A stretch of DNA of 64,000 nt from Warburgia ugandensis. Taxonomy: Eukaryota > Streptophyta > Magnoliopsida > Canellales > Canellaceae. Location: the NCBI GenBank assembly GCA_035236585.1, contig CP141132.1, forward strand, positions 63,771,880 to 63,835,879, written 5' to 3'. A program made the position numbers and the translations under genes. The notes under the pieces are model-generated. The model made no database searches. It worked only from the letters and a program-made list of their open reading frames with translations, and was not told the origin of the DNA. How positions within the stretch are numbered: position 1 is the first letter of the stretch; each line of letters opens with the position of its first letter. Shown in pieces: positions 23,311-34,270 of this stretch.

Positions 23311-23647
23311 ATTCCCATGTCTATTTATGATTAATGCCAAACCCTCATTTTGGTGTTCTGGTATTTTTACCTTAGGGGTCCACCTTTCTAATAATTTGAA
23401 CCACTTATATTAATGATTTTTTTATACTAAAAAATCCCATATTCTAGATGATCCTACCATTTTGAACTGGCAATAACAGTTCAAAAATTCAATACTTGGA
23501 CCTTCTAGAGTAAAGTGATTTTTATGATATGGACAATCTATGATAAGATTTTTAAGATGAATGATTTAGATCATTAAGAAAGGTAAAGTTACTTTTACCA
23601 AAACCCAAATGAGGGTGTGGTATTAGCCCAAAAGAGAGTGTGGGAAT
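23311..23647. mobile_element. MITE nested in the Harbinger element
   Basis: A 0.34-kb element without coding capacity. The left end (ATTCCCA, then TTAATGCCAAACCCTCATTT) and the right end, read in reverse complement (ATTCCCA, then CTAATACCACACCCTCATTT), form imperfect inverted repeats of about 65-70 bp that continue into GGT-T-TGGTA and ACCTT blocks. The outer edges and any target duplication are uncertain, so the superfamily is left open. Confidence 0.65.
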
Positions 23648-24897
23648 TTTATTTTCGCACCACAAAATATAAGCACATACACTACCACTAATTTCTTGCA
23701 AAGGATTGAATTATATAAGTAGAAATGTGTCCACACTGAGAAAAAACTAAAAGAATAAGGAGAACTTACCATGAAGTAAATTTATAACAAGTGTCCACAC
23801 AAGCATCAACTCAATTTATTGAAATTTATGTCATCAAGCTCAATAAAAAACTCAGCTCAAACAATACTCCTAAGCTTCGAGGTGAAAAATAAGAGGAATT
23901 AAGTTTTCAATGTTGGTTAAGGCAGAATAGATACCATGTTTCCCAAGTCCAATTCCTTTAAGCATAAAGGTGGCACTATCTAAATTTTAACAAGAAATAT
24001 GAACTCGCTGAATAATTTTGCACCAAGCCAATTCAAACAATTATGAGCATCATTTCATCCTTGTGCTTAATTATAAAGTGAAACATCTAACTATAAGAGT
24101 AGTGATGACTCTTTGAATGCTAGTCATAAGTCTCTATCATAAGTACATATAGGAGTATATTTCATATGATATAAATCATCATCATTCATAGGACATAGAT
24201 GAGACAAAAGAAATTCACACCTTTCATGTAGTAGAAGACCTTTGTGCTTACCACAAAGGTCATTAGATGACATGAATTTTCCTTTCTATGGTCATCAAAT
24301 TAGAGGAATTTTAGATATGTCCTCAGGGATCATACCTAAAAGACTAGATACAATAATAGATGAAATAATTTTTAAATTCACTACAAAGCTTTGAAAACTA
24401 ATTACTTTCAGGGATTCCCTTTGACAATGGAATTTCTGGACGGTTGTGTTCACACTGATCACACCCTAAATATATAGCTGAACAATTTTTGGTTTCCTAA
24501 TGGGAGCTGACTCAAGCTAAATTTTAGTGGGTGAGTTACATAGGACACTTTTTATAAACAGAGGGTTATTGCTAATTCTAGTAGTACCTAGCTATGGTTT
24601 TTCGGTAGGCCCTGTAGGTGTTCACCTTTTGTTAGTATGTGCCTCTACTAGTGGTTTTTTAAGAGAGAGAGAGACCATATTTTAGCATGAATGAGAAACA
24701 ACATCATCAATGACAAACAATACACATGAATGAGAAACAACACCACACAATATTTGCTAAAGCAATGTCTTCCCTGTTTGTACCTTATTTTGAAATTGCA
24801 TGCTTCCTTTAACTAAAGGTGGGATTGGAATCATGATCTTATTCCTTAGATCATAGATTACTTAGGAAGTGATTGGAGACAACTGAACAAAAATGCC

Positions 24898-24995
24898 CAG
24901 ACTGTTGGACAACCGAACAAAAACTATCACCAGTAATGCAATTGTTTGCATCTAAATTGCTCAGATTGTTGGATAATCGAACATAAATTATCACC
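24898..24995. repeat. 64-bp local duplication inside the Harbinger element
   Basis: CAGACTGTTGGACAACCGAA (24,898) and CAGATTGTTGGATAATCGAA (24,962) begin two similar copies of about 34 bp. A further related word, ATTATC(A/G)CCCATGAGCA, occurs at about 24,987 and 25,093. Confidence 0.6.
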
Positions 24996-25499
24996 CATGA
25001 GCAGTCCATTTAGGAGCAATGTTAAGCATGCACTACATGAAAAAAAATTTCAAGCAGTCCAAGAATCGCTCAAATAGAAATATCACATTATTATCGCCCA
25101 TGAGCAATCCATCTATGCACAAACTCTAGAAAACCCTAACAAGGCAAACTTAAAACCGTAGGGTAGAATTTTCATCCAAAAACACAAAACCCCCTCTATG
25201 ATTTGCTCAGTGGAAAACCAAAATTTACCACAGCAAATGAAATTCATGCAAAATTTCCATTCAAGAATGGAAACTCCCAATTATGCTAAAAGCAGATAAA
25301 AGTCAAGCAAAAGATCCATTCAGAGAAGAAAATCAGCCCAAAAGAAGATAGAAAATCATAAAAGATCTACTTACACTTTATTGTTTCTGAAATTTGGATT
25401 GAATGTGTTCTAATTTTTGTAAGCTCTTCAAAGAATCAACTTTTGTTTGTGATAGAACATCTTCCTAAGAAAACCATACCTTTTCAAAGCAACCATCTG

Positions 25500-25735
25500 T
25501 TGCAGATGAGGGAGGATGGTGATGAATGGTGGCAATGTTGTCGAACCCCTCTATCCCAACTGGAAAGCTACCAAACCACCCTCTCTCTCACCCTTTTGGT
25601 TGCAACAGGAAATGGCATCAAGTTTTATAGTTTCCAGATGCCTTAGGTTGCTATTGCAGATGAGGGAGGGTGGTGATGAATGTTGGTGATGTTGTTAAAA
25701 TGGCATTAGGTTCTATAGTTTCCAAATACCCTTTT
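25500..25735. repeat. Second local duplication inside the Harbinger element
   Basis: TTGCAGATGAGGGAGGATGG at about 25,500 recurs with one change at about 25,652. ATGGCATCAAGTTTTATAG at about 25,611 recurs diverged at about 25,699. Probably an internal duplication of the transposon's non-coding part. Confidence 0.6.
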
Positions 25736-25814
25736 CTTCTCTCACTAGAAAACACTAGTTTCATGTTGATTTTCCTCTCTCTACAACTAATCAAATTTTA
25801 CATTATAAAAGGGG

Positions 25815-26060
25815 TTGGCATATCTCTAAAACGTCAAATATATCAATTTCTAATAATCTTAAATAAACCTAATATCTAGCAACTGCTCAACATAACATAA
25901 TTAAATAAACATGATGTCTCACATATGCTGGAGATATCGCAATTAAATAAACCTAATATCTCACATAAACCCCAAGATATCATTGTTAAATAAGCTACAA
26001 ATCTGAGATATGCCAAGATATCTTGGAAGCAGCAAACATATGCTATTAAATAAATCCCCC
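25815..26060. repeat. Harbinger right subterminal region and terminal repeat
   Basis: Holds repeated AATTAAATAAAC, ATATCTCACATA and AAGATATC words that are the reverse complement of those at the left end. It closes with the 29-bp terminal repeat at 26,032-26,060 ending in CCCCC. TTA follows. Confidence 0.7.
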
Positions 26061-26136
26061 TTAAAAATCAAGTTGTGCACCATAACTCTTATTTTAATGA
26101 TAGGTTATTGCCATTATCAGACAACTTGTTGCCAAC

Positions 26137-26169
26137 TTTATGTCAATCCATCAATTTACAAGGTAATGT
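26137..26169. repeat. Left copy of the SINE target duplication, 33 bp
   Basis: Identical base for base to 26,327-26,359. Starts TTTATGTCAATCC and ends AAGGTAATGT. Confidence 0.9.
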
Positions 26170-26326
26170 AAAAAGGGGTAGTCTCGGTGCATGAAGCTCC
26201 CACCTATGTGGGGTCCAGGGAAGAGGCGGACCACAAGGGCATATAGTAGGCAGCTTTACCTTGAATTTTGCAAGAGGCTGATTCCACGCCTTGAACCTGT
26301 GACATCAAGGTCACATGATGACAACT
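26170..26326 (-). mobile_element. Au-like SINE, 157 bp
   Basis: A short pol III-transcribed element copied with LINE machinery. The minus strand reads in Au-SINE order: AAAGTTGTCATCATGTGACC, then a box-B-like GGTTCAAGG (in 26,289-26,297), CAGCCTCTTGCA, GGTAAAGCTGC, CCCTTGTGGTCCG, TGGACCCCAC, GGGAGCTTCATGCACCGAG, and a T-rich tail. The Au family occurs widely in flowering plants. The 157-bp body has a T-run at its 3' side and is bracketed by perfect 33-bp repeats, so this copy looks complete. Confidence 0.88.
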
Positions 26327-26359
26327 TTTATGTCAATCCATCAATTTACAAGGTAATGT
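26327..26359. repeat. Right copy of the SINE target duplication, 33 bp
   Basis: Perfect match to 26,137-26,169, on the 5' side of the minus-strand SINE. Confidence 0.9.
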
Positions 26360-26889
26360 GTATTTTATAAAATGGGGGAAAATCATCTTATTCTCTTTAA
26401 CAAATAAAAGACTAAAAGAACTATCCTACACCAACTCACAAGAAAAAGGTCTGAATCATTGCAACATCACATAATTTGAAGTAGAAATTAAATATATGGA
26501 TAATTATTCACCTTTTCAATAACCTAGAACATGACATTTAGTGACAAACTGGAGAACAAGTTAAGCTTGACAAGCTTGAGGACAGAAGGAATCTAGGAAT
26601 ATGTAACCTATCTTTCTGGTAAATTTCCAAGAACATGGAGGAACTTGAATGTGCACCTATATAATGTAATTTTACATGAGAGAATCTAGAATTGCACTCT
26701 TTCTCTCATCTCATTGTGAGTTAACAATAACATAATTTTAGTAGAATGTAAGGAGTCTTAATTTATGAGAAATGATAAGGAGTTAGCCACTAGCTTGCTT
26801 GAGCAACTAGTTAGATGAGATAGTAGTATGTGGAAAATTTGTAGTAAGCTATACTAACATATTGGAAACCATATAACTCCAAAGGAATA
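26360..26889. other. Unassigned AT-rich sequence
   Basis: Between the SINE and the inverted-repeat pair. Nothing recognised. Confidence 0.4.
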
Positions 26890-27365
26890 TAGATAGTTTC
26901 TTATGTGAATAGAAAACTCAAATTGGTATCCTACATGGATAAGAAAACTAAATATGTCTCCCACATAACTTTTTACTATCCACATCATTGATTTCTCACC
27001 TAGCCCTAATAACATATATTAGTTTGTCATTTGGACTTGTTTTAGTCCACATTCTTTGGTTTCTCACCTATGGACTCAATAACATATACTAGTTTCAACT
27101 TGGAGTCCTTACTAACCAAATATATTTATTTCTCGCCTCGACTCTTTACTGCCCAATACACATATGGGTTCCCTATGAAAAAGGATATCACCAAACCATT
27201 CTATTCTACACAGTTCATTCTCCACTCTCTCTTTTGGGCTCTAAGAATTTTACTACTAATATTTCTTAGGGTTTCTCTAAGTTTTGGGAATTAGAGAAAA
27301 TTCCTTTGGTCTATTACTTATTTCCTCTCTTAGAAATCACTTTTGTGGGTTTCTTAGTTGCTTTG
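26890..27365 (+). repeat. Left arm of a long inverted-repeat pair
   Basis: About 470 bp that aligns with the reverse complement of 28,480-28,996. Shared blocks include TTGATTTCT/TTGGTTTCT followed by CACCT, (A/C)AATAACATA, GACTCTTTACT, AACCATTCT, TTTCTTAGG, TTAGAAATCACT and TGTGGGTTTCT. A loose unit around GGTTTCTCACCT-AATAACATA recurs within the arm. The arm resembles an LTR, but no element body was found. Confidence 0.7.
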
Positions 27366-28479
27366 CTTAGTTCAAGAATCATAGAATTGATTTTGACTAT
27401 ACAAATCGGTTGATGCATATATGAAGTCTAGTTTGGTTAAACCCTAGAGATAGAGGTACCATACCATTTTCACAATTTGAGAGGCTTCAACTGTCCTCAA
27501 CAAGCTTCTATAAGCACTCTAAGCTCATGTAAGATTTTTAACAATTTAGAGACATTTAGTACCTCCATGAATTCTATGAACCTGACATATGCTATGAAGA
27601 TGACTTTCTTGAATCTCAACATGATGATTCCTAAGATGCCAATCTACCACACAAACTTCAGAATATGAGAGCATAAGATCACTTTTTTATCTGAACACCC
27701 AAAATATAACATATGTTTTGACTGAATCATGCCTTAACTATAGCAAGACATTAATGAGTTCATTTTGTAGTTTGATTTAAATATGGAACTTATTGAAGTC
27801 TTGAGTATTATTTTATAAAGGGAAAACTCAATAAATGCTTTTTAGTTTTTCACATAGTAATTGGCATTCCATGCAAATGATATTTATTTAACCTTACCAA
27901 TTAGTAGCAAGGGTAAATGTACAATAAAAGGGAATACAATATGTTTCTCTTTTTTCTTTTTCTTTTTGTGCATGTGAAGAACTACAATGGAAATCATGCC
28001 CACATTCTCATAGATCTTGTTAGAAGTCTTACACAAACTAAATTTGATGAACATTATCTTAGAGGTGGTTCTTTGTAGTAGCTTCTTAAGGATAGTTGAA
28101 GCATTCCAAATTATACAAGGGATATGGAAGCACTATCTCTATGGTTCAACCAATTCATAATTTGAATGCCTTAATAAGTCCCTTAAAATTATTATTTCAA
28201 ATCAAGAATTTTTTCAATTTCTCTACTTTAAGGTAAGATCATAACAAGTTCTAAATATCAAGAATAAAAAAAACTCATTATAGAGCCTATAGCTCAGAAC
28301 CCAAGGCAATTGGTCTAAGGCAACGATCACAAAGAAACCAGAGGTAGCTAGTGGCAAGAGAGATTTACCAAAGGGACCTTCTCTTAATTGAAGAATATAG
28401 ATCTAAAAGAGGAACCTCTAATTCTTTAATGAAAGGAAGAAGACAAATCTATCAAAGGGGCCTTCTCTAATTCCTGAAC
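27366..28479. other. Spacer between the inverted arms
   Basis: No recognisable coding sequence; the open frames at 27,477-27,668 and elsewhere match nothing. The last part (from about 28,360) begins a set of units that repeat into the right arm. Confidence 0.4.
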
Positions 28480-28575
28480 TAAGAAAAGTATATAATGAGA
28501 AACCCACAAGAGTGATTTCTAACAAAGGAAAAAGAGTGATCTACTAAAGGAATATTTTCTATATCTCAAAACCTA
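28360..28575. repeat. About 85-bp unit, three diverged copies
   Basis: GAT-TACCAAAGGGACCTTCTCT at about 28,362, TCTATCAAAGGGGCCTTCTC at about 28,447 and TCTACTAAAGGAATATTTTC at about 28,534 mark three successive units that extend from the spacer into the right arm. Confidence 0.55.
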
Positions 28576-28996
28576 GAGGAGCACCTAAGAAATGCTAGAA
28601 AAGATATTCTTAAAACCAACAGAGAGAATAGAGAATGAAATTTTGTACAAAAGAGAATGGTTTAAGGATGTCAATTTTATAAATAAGTAACCCAAGTCTA
28701 TCTTTGGACAATAAAGAGACTTGATAGAAATCAATGTATTTGGTCAGTAAAGAGTCTAGGTTAAAAATGATGTATGTTATTGAGCCCAAGTGGGAAACCA
28801 ATGTATGTGGACAATAAAAAGTCTAGTTGAAAGTAAAGTAGACAGAAAGAAGTACAAGTGAAAAGCTAATATATGTTGTTAGGTCCAGGTGAGAAACCAA
28901 TGTGTATGGTTAACATGAAGTCCAAGAGAATAGTTCTAGTTTCCTTATCATGTTGGTACCAACTTTAGTTTCCTATTCATATAGAAAACTATCCTA
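28480..28996 (-). repeat. Right arm of the long inverted-repeat pair
   Basis: Inverted relative to 26,890-27,365; the outer end closes with AGAAAACTATCC against GATAGTTTCTTATG on the left. It abuts the LTR beginning at about 28,998. The pair could fold into a hairpin with arms of nearly 0.5 kb. It may be two opposed LTR remnants, a foldback element or a long-TIR transposon; no target duplication was found. Confidence 0.7.
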
Positions 28997-28997
28997 G

Positions 28998-29814
28998 TGT
29001 CACAAGGGCAACTTTTTCACACAAAATTTTGCCTTTTGTGTGGCACTAAGTGGCTCACTTAGTCAATCTTCCAACTTTCTCTATCACAACAAAGAGGGAC
29101 ACAAACACTTTGTCCAACCGAACGCAAGTTCCACACACACTTTACAAGTAATAGATTAACCTTTTTATTTACTTCTAGAATACAAGGATTTAAGCCTTAG
29201 GTTACACACACAATATGGGAAATCTCACACACTTTCCTTTGTGTACTTAGGCATGCCTTTAAATAGACTACAATGAAAACTACTTGGTGGTTACAATCCA
29301 ACCACCCTATGTCTTATCACCAATCATAGCTTGGAAACTAACTTATAGTTACATGGAGTCATCTTCCCTTGCTGCTATATTGTGAAACCGTCCATAACTG
29401 GTTTGAGAGTCATTTCCCCTTGTTGCCACAGGGTAAAAACCATCCATAACTTCCTTGGTGAGCATCTCCCATTATGCCATGTGTTAGGAACTATCCATAA
29501 CCACCTTGGAGCCATCCCCTTTAGGTGTCATGTGTTGGAACCATCCATAACTACCTTGCTACCACGTGCCACAAGGATTTTGTGTCACTTATCACTATGT
29601 TTTGGTGCCACTTACCATAACATTTTGATGCCACTTTTTGTCCCACTTTGCATTACTTTTGAGCCCAAGTCCCTCTTGAGTGCTAACGTATGAGTGCAAG
29701 GTGCAACCACATACTTTCCTTACTATGCCATGAGCTAAGGACTTGACACTTAGCTCCTTTTAGGCTCGAATGGGCTCCACCATAGTATTTTTACTTGAAT
29801 GGGTTCCAACAACA
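28998..29814 (-). mobile_element. Ty1/copia 3' LTR, about 0.82 kb
   Basis: On the minus strand a purine tract AAGTGGAGGAA is followed by the LTR start TGTTGTTGGAACCC, the usual copia order. An AATAAA-type signal lies in the U3/R side (near 29,171). The LTR holds the 51-bp tandem units listed separately. The non-coding stretch inside it (about 29,820-30,090) resembles that next to the copia LTR at 40,065. The left edge is set by where similarity to the inverted arm starts and is approximate. Broken element; age not estimable. Confidence 0.65.
29370..29575. repeat. Four tandem 51-bp units in the copia LTR
   Basis: TCCATAAC recurs at 29,391, 29,443, 29,494 and 29,544 (spacing 52, 51, 50). Each is followed by a variant of CTACCTTGG and by a GCCAT-type block. 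Repeats of this kind in U3 often act as enhancers; that is inference. Confidence 0.8.
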
Positions 29815-32400
29815 TTCCTCCACTTATTTTTAAATTAAAAATAAAAATATTAGAGAAGTACAGATTGGAGAATAAATCAAAGGAAGTAAAAGAAATTTAG
29901 GCATTCAAGAAGATATATTCTTTAGAGAAAGTGAACATAGTCTTAAATTTTCTCTTAGTGTATACAATTTAAGAAGTATAAGACAACTATTGATCGAGTC
30001 TTGAACTATTGCACCAAAGTGAGAATTGTAACAAATACCTTTTTTAAGGAGATAATTGTTGGGTGCTTTGCTATTGGCCATGTGCTAATCTCATAATTTG
30101 GTAAATGCTCTAAAGACCAACTTCCGTTGGAGTTGATAACTTTGGTCCAAAAATATTTGGAAGTCATTCTTATTCAACATGATCCTAGCAAGTTTCCTTA
30201 ATGATTTGTTTTTCCTTTCAATAACACCATTTTTGTTGAGGAGTTTTAGTAGTAAAAAAGTTATGGTATGTGCCAAAGTTGACACCATTTTAAAAAAAAT
30301 TATTTTTGAATTCTCCACCATTATCACTCTTAACAAAGAAAATGGAAACATTTTCTCATTTTGAAGCATTTTGTAAAGCTAGAAAATACTTTGAGATTTT
30401 CCTATTTTCAATTTAAAGACTTGATAGATGTAAATTTGGAAAAATAGTCAACGACAACCATTGCTAACCTTTCACCAACAAGGCTAGATGATTAGGATAG
30501 ACCAAACAAAATAAGATGTAACATTTGTAGGTCTTTCAATTGAAAATACATTCTTTGGTTTAAAAGAAACTTTTGTTTGCTTTCTATCTTGAGAAGTGTG
30601 ACAAATTTTGCCTTTTTTAAATGAAAGCTTGGGTTAATCAAGGAAAAAATGCAACATTTTCTTGAAAGATTTTACAAATAATGCTTGGACAGAAGACATC
30701 TATCACTTAAATTGGTCATGTTTTCTATACTGAAAACATAAGAACATGCATATTTACATCTCTATCCCCAACATGGTGAGTAGTAACATTATTCTTCTTA
30801 AAGATAGAATTCGTACACAAGCTCTTATCTCTAGCCATGTGTCTTAACCACCCACTAAAAGTACCATAAACATTTTCAAACCTTGGATGTAAGACACTCA
30901 TGTAATCAATAATCATTTCTTAATTTGAGGTACCAAAATTTGAAGTTTGGGTCCTTCAGAGTTATTAGATAATAATAACACTATCTTTCACAAGCTACAT
31001 TTTTTTGACTATTGATTTGCTTCTAGGATGATAAGATGAATATGCATAAAAAGTATGATTTTTAGATGGATTTTATGGTCTAAAAATAGAAATATCTTTT
31101 TATAGAGCTTTCTTTTCTAAAGAAACATTTTCCAAATCAACATTTACAACTTCATCTTTGTTTTTCAAACTCTCCCATTCATAGTGCAAATGAACATTTT
31201 GTTTGGCAAGATCTTTTGCTTCAAATTTCAAAACAGCATACCCATCTTTTAAAGAATCTCTTTCAGAAATAGTATTCTCATACTCAATATTTGAAAGAGA
31301 CTTTCTAAGTATTATGTTTTTCACTACATGGTGAAGACTCCTCTTTGTCACTGTAAGTAGCAATAAGTGTCTTCTTCTTCTTTTAGCTTTTCTTTTTTTA
31401 TCTTCAACAATGGAAAATTAGGTTTGATATGTCTAGGCTTCTTGCATTTAGAGAAAGCTACAAGGTCCCTCATGGTTTGGACCTCTATCTTGTTAGTAAC
31501 CAATTTGAAGAATATTTTCATATCACAACTCTTCCTCCCTTAGATGAATTTGTTAAAGCTTCTATTCAAGAGAGCTACTTCAACATCATTATTTTGATTG
31601 CTCTCAGTTTCATCGTCATTAAAGTTGTTTTGAGTGCAATTCCCTTGTCCCTTTTCTTCTTTGAATCCTCTTCATCCTTGATTTTCTCACTAATTTTTAA
31701 TTTCATGAATGATCCCATCAGCTCATCTAGCTTGAGTTTCTTGTGGTCTACAACCCTTTTAATGGTAGTGACCTCGGGATTCCAAGATCTTGGTAGAGAC
31801 CACAATCTTATTAAATTGTTCACTAATGGTGAACACCTTTCCCAGAGATTTCAAGTGGTTGATGATGTTTGTGAACATTTCAATGATTGGCAAGAATAGC
31901 TCACTCTCATGAATTAAGAGAGCTATTCTTGTCTTCTACACTTGATCTATTCATTCATGAACAATCCCTTTAACAGATGTACAAGTAGAGATTCAATTGA
32001 ACTCACACTCATGAACTAAGAGAGCTATTCTTGTCTCCTACACTTGATCTATTCATTCATGAACAACTCCTTTAACATATGGTACAAGAAGAGATTCTAT
32101 TGAACTCATTTGCATCTAGAGCACAATATAGAATATTCATTACCTTATCATCTATCTAAGATTTGTCTTCATCACTCCATTCTTTCACTAATGTGTAATG
32201 AGGCACTTCATTTAGCTATAGAAAAGGTCTATGAGGACCTTCTTCAACAACTCACTAGAATTTATTTCCTTCAACCTTGATGTAGATTTTCATTCTAGCT
32301 TTTCAATAATTATAATTAGTGTCATCAAAGAATGGGGGATGTGAGTAGACATACCTGATTCCTACAACTGGTGCTACTTATTTCCTTTAAAAAGTAAAAT
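29815..32400 (-). mobile_element. Broken Ty1/copia interior (gag, protease, integrase parts)
   Basis: A fossil copia interior on the minus strand, with many breaks. Recognisable parts in order from right: a gag part at about 31,575-31,823 containing a SLPRSWNPEVT word and LDELMGSF, as in Sirevirus-like gag; a coiled-coil-rich stretch at 31,100-31,363; a protease part at about 30,725-30,960 with a RHMARDKSL word; and an integrase part at about 30,091-30,369 with GVIERKNKSLRKLARIMLN. Reverse transcriptase and RNase H were not recognised, so the copy is incomplete. The lineage is Sirevirus-like at moderate certainty. Confidence 0.75.
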
Positions 32401-33876
32401 TTTGTGTCATTTTAGAAAGCTAAAATCTCATCTTTGACTCTTTTTGCAAACTTTTCCTTAAGGTGCTTAAGAGCAAGAACAATTTCATAAAACAAAACAG
32501 AGGCACACAAGAAGTTAAATATATATTTTAATGGTGGTTTAGCCAACCAACTAAGACACCTACTTTCACCCTCTCAAAATATCTCCTACTTTGAATTCCA
32601 CTAAATTCCTTCAAGATTTTACACCACTAGATGATAGTGTGATTGCATCTAAACAAGGGCTTGAGATCTTATGGCAGCTCAACCTTCTTATAAACACTAG
32701 GACAACTATCCAAGAATAAGACAAGTACACAAATTTCTTAAATATTAAGGCAGATTATGAATAAAAGAATCTCTCTTACAAGAATTCATACACAACTTGA
32801 AAGGACACACAAAGAGGGGGTTTTACAATACAAAAGATTAGAAGTACAGAAACAGTAAGCTTGAGATGGTATACTTAAGATGCGAGTTTCATTTGCTTTC
32901 ATGATGTTCCAAAAACAAAGTTCTTCAAGTGGTTGTTGGAGCTTTCAAACCAACATATTCGTTACACTTAGGTAGTCGTTGGAGGGCAACCTTAATGATT
33001 TGAGGTTCACGCTTCCTATTCTGAAACAATAACTTATTGTCAATACGATAGGACATGGCTAGATACACGGGCAACCGGTTGGAGCTATTTAAGGGCAATG
33101 TTCCAAATAGAATAACCAAGCTATCCAACTGGCTTATACTTTGTGGCAATTGGTTGGATTCTACCTATAAGGTCAAAAAGTATGTTGAATCTTCATCAAT
33201 GGCCTGGATCTCTCAAGCAACAGGCTAGTTCTACAACTCTTGGAATTTTTCTCCAAGAACTTTATCAATCAGTCAGTTCAATCTATCTTAGAAGCCAACT
33301 TGAATTTTACAAAACTAAACCATCCTCGAAGAATGAGTCGAAGTTGGCTTAAATTCACACAACAACAAGCTACATAATGGCTTAGTTTAATACTCCTCTT
33401 GAATTAAAAAAGCAATCAGCTAGTCATGTCTTAGCTCTGATTTGCAAACGTCAGAGGAATCCTTCAAGAAAGAATGTTGACAACGCACTTGAAAATCTAT
33501 GAAATTGGTGTCAAATGACTTGGCAAAATTTTCGTTGAAAGGCTTCATGCCTACTAACTTGAGAGTGCTCAGAAGCTAGTTTGAATTTAATAAAGCTAAC
33601 ATATCCTAATCTGTACCTCAACGACGCATTTGAAATCTCTTACTAACTGGCTTTCAATGAAGTACTTCATTTTTTTTTCTTGCTCTCCAATAGATTGGCT
33701 TTCTTGGAAAGTCAACTTAATATGTTGAGAATCAGAAAATTTCTTCTACTCTTGTCATTTTATTGAACTCGGGATACTTTGGTTGATTCATTTGATCTTA
33801 ATCCTATGAATTAGTCCTTGTACATATACTAACTTGGTTAGATGACAAGATCAGGGCTCTGTTATCATCAAAATCA
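32401..33876 (-). mobile_element. Probable Sirevirus-like copia 5' LTR and leader
   Basis: On the minus strand this starts TGATTTTGATGATAACAGAG at 33,876, the opening typical of Sirevirus-like LTRs, and runs toward the gag part at 31.8 kb. The right edge is supported because copia RNase H sequence of a different copy stops at about 33,890. The inner edge and primer site were not resolved. It does not match the LTR at 28,998, so the two ends of this region belong to different copies. Confidence 0.5.
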
Positions 33877-33889
33877 CGAAGGCTTGGGG

Positions 33890-34270
33890 TAACAAAAGCC
33901 AATCTCTACATTGCGTAGTACAAGAACGAAATACAGGAGTAGCCATCAATTAAGTTGCACTGATATTGTCACCCACATGAAGACATTTTAGAAAGACGCT
34001 AAGTTCTTTGAGAATAGACTATATCCAAGTGACCTCAAAAGCTGATGCGCCAATGGACCAATATTCTGCTTCAATGGAAGAACATATAATGTGTTGTTTC
34101 AAATTCAGGCCCATAATGCATGGCTACTTGTAGATTGGCGATCATCCGAACAGCTGGTCCAGTCGGCGGCATAAAAGGCTGATAAAAGTATAGAAGGTGA
34201 GCCATGGAACATGAATCCATGTGCACAAGTAAACTTTAAATCTTGAAGAGAACAAGGTAAAAGACGTGTG
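33890..34270 (-). mobile_element. Ty1/copia RNase H fragment
   Basis: Minus-strand similarity to the C-terminal RNase H of copia polyprotein, including an AADWTSCSDDRQSTSSHA stretch. It belongs to a broken copy whose gag and protease parts lie at 36.2-37.8 kb. The Sirevirus-like LTR start lies directly beside it, suggesting a nested insertion. Confidence 0.7.

Larger units (their letters stand above)
20890..26060 (-). mobile_element. PIF/Harbinger DNA transposon, 5.17 kb
   Basis: Flanked by TTA at 20,887-20,889 and 26,061-26,063, the superfamily's target duplication. The terminal inverted repeats are 29 bp, 23 of them matching: the left starts GGGGGGTTTATTTAA and the right, in reverse complement, GGGGGATTTATTTAA. 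Both ends carry further GATATCT-like and TTTATTTAA words. A decayed DDE transposase lies on the minus strand. The SANT/Myb-like partner protein usual in the superfamily was not found. A MITE is nested at 23,311. Size is within the range of plant autonomous elements, but this copy cannot be active on its own. Confidence 0.85.

Noticed and set aside
30179-30364. Plus-strand open frame opposite the copia integrase part
   Set aside because: Shadow of the minus-strand copia sequence.
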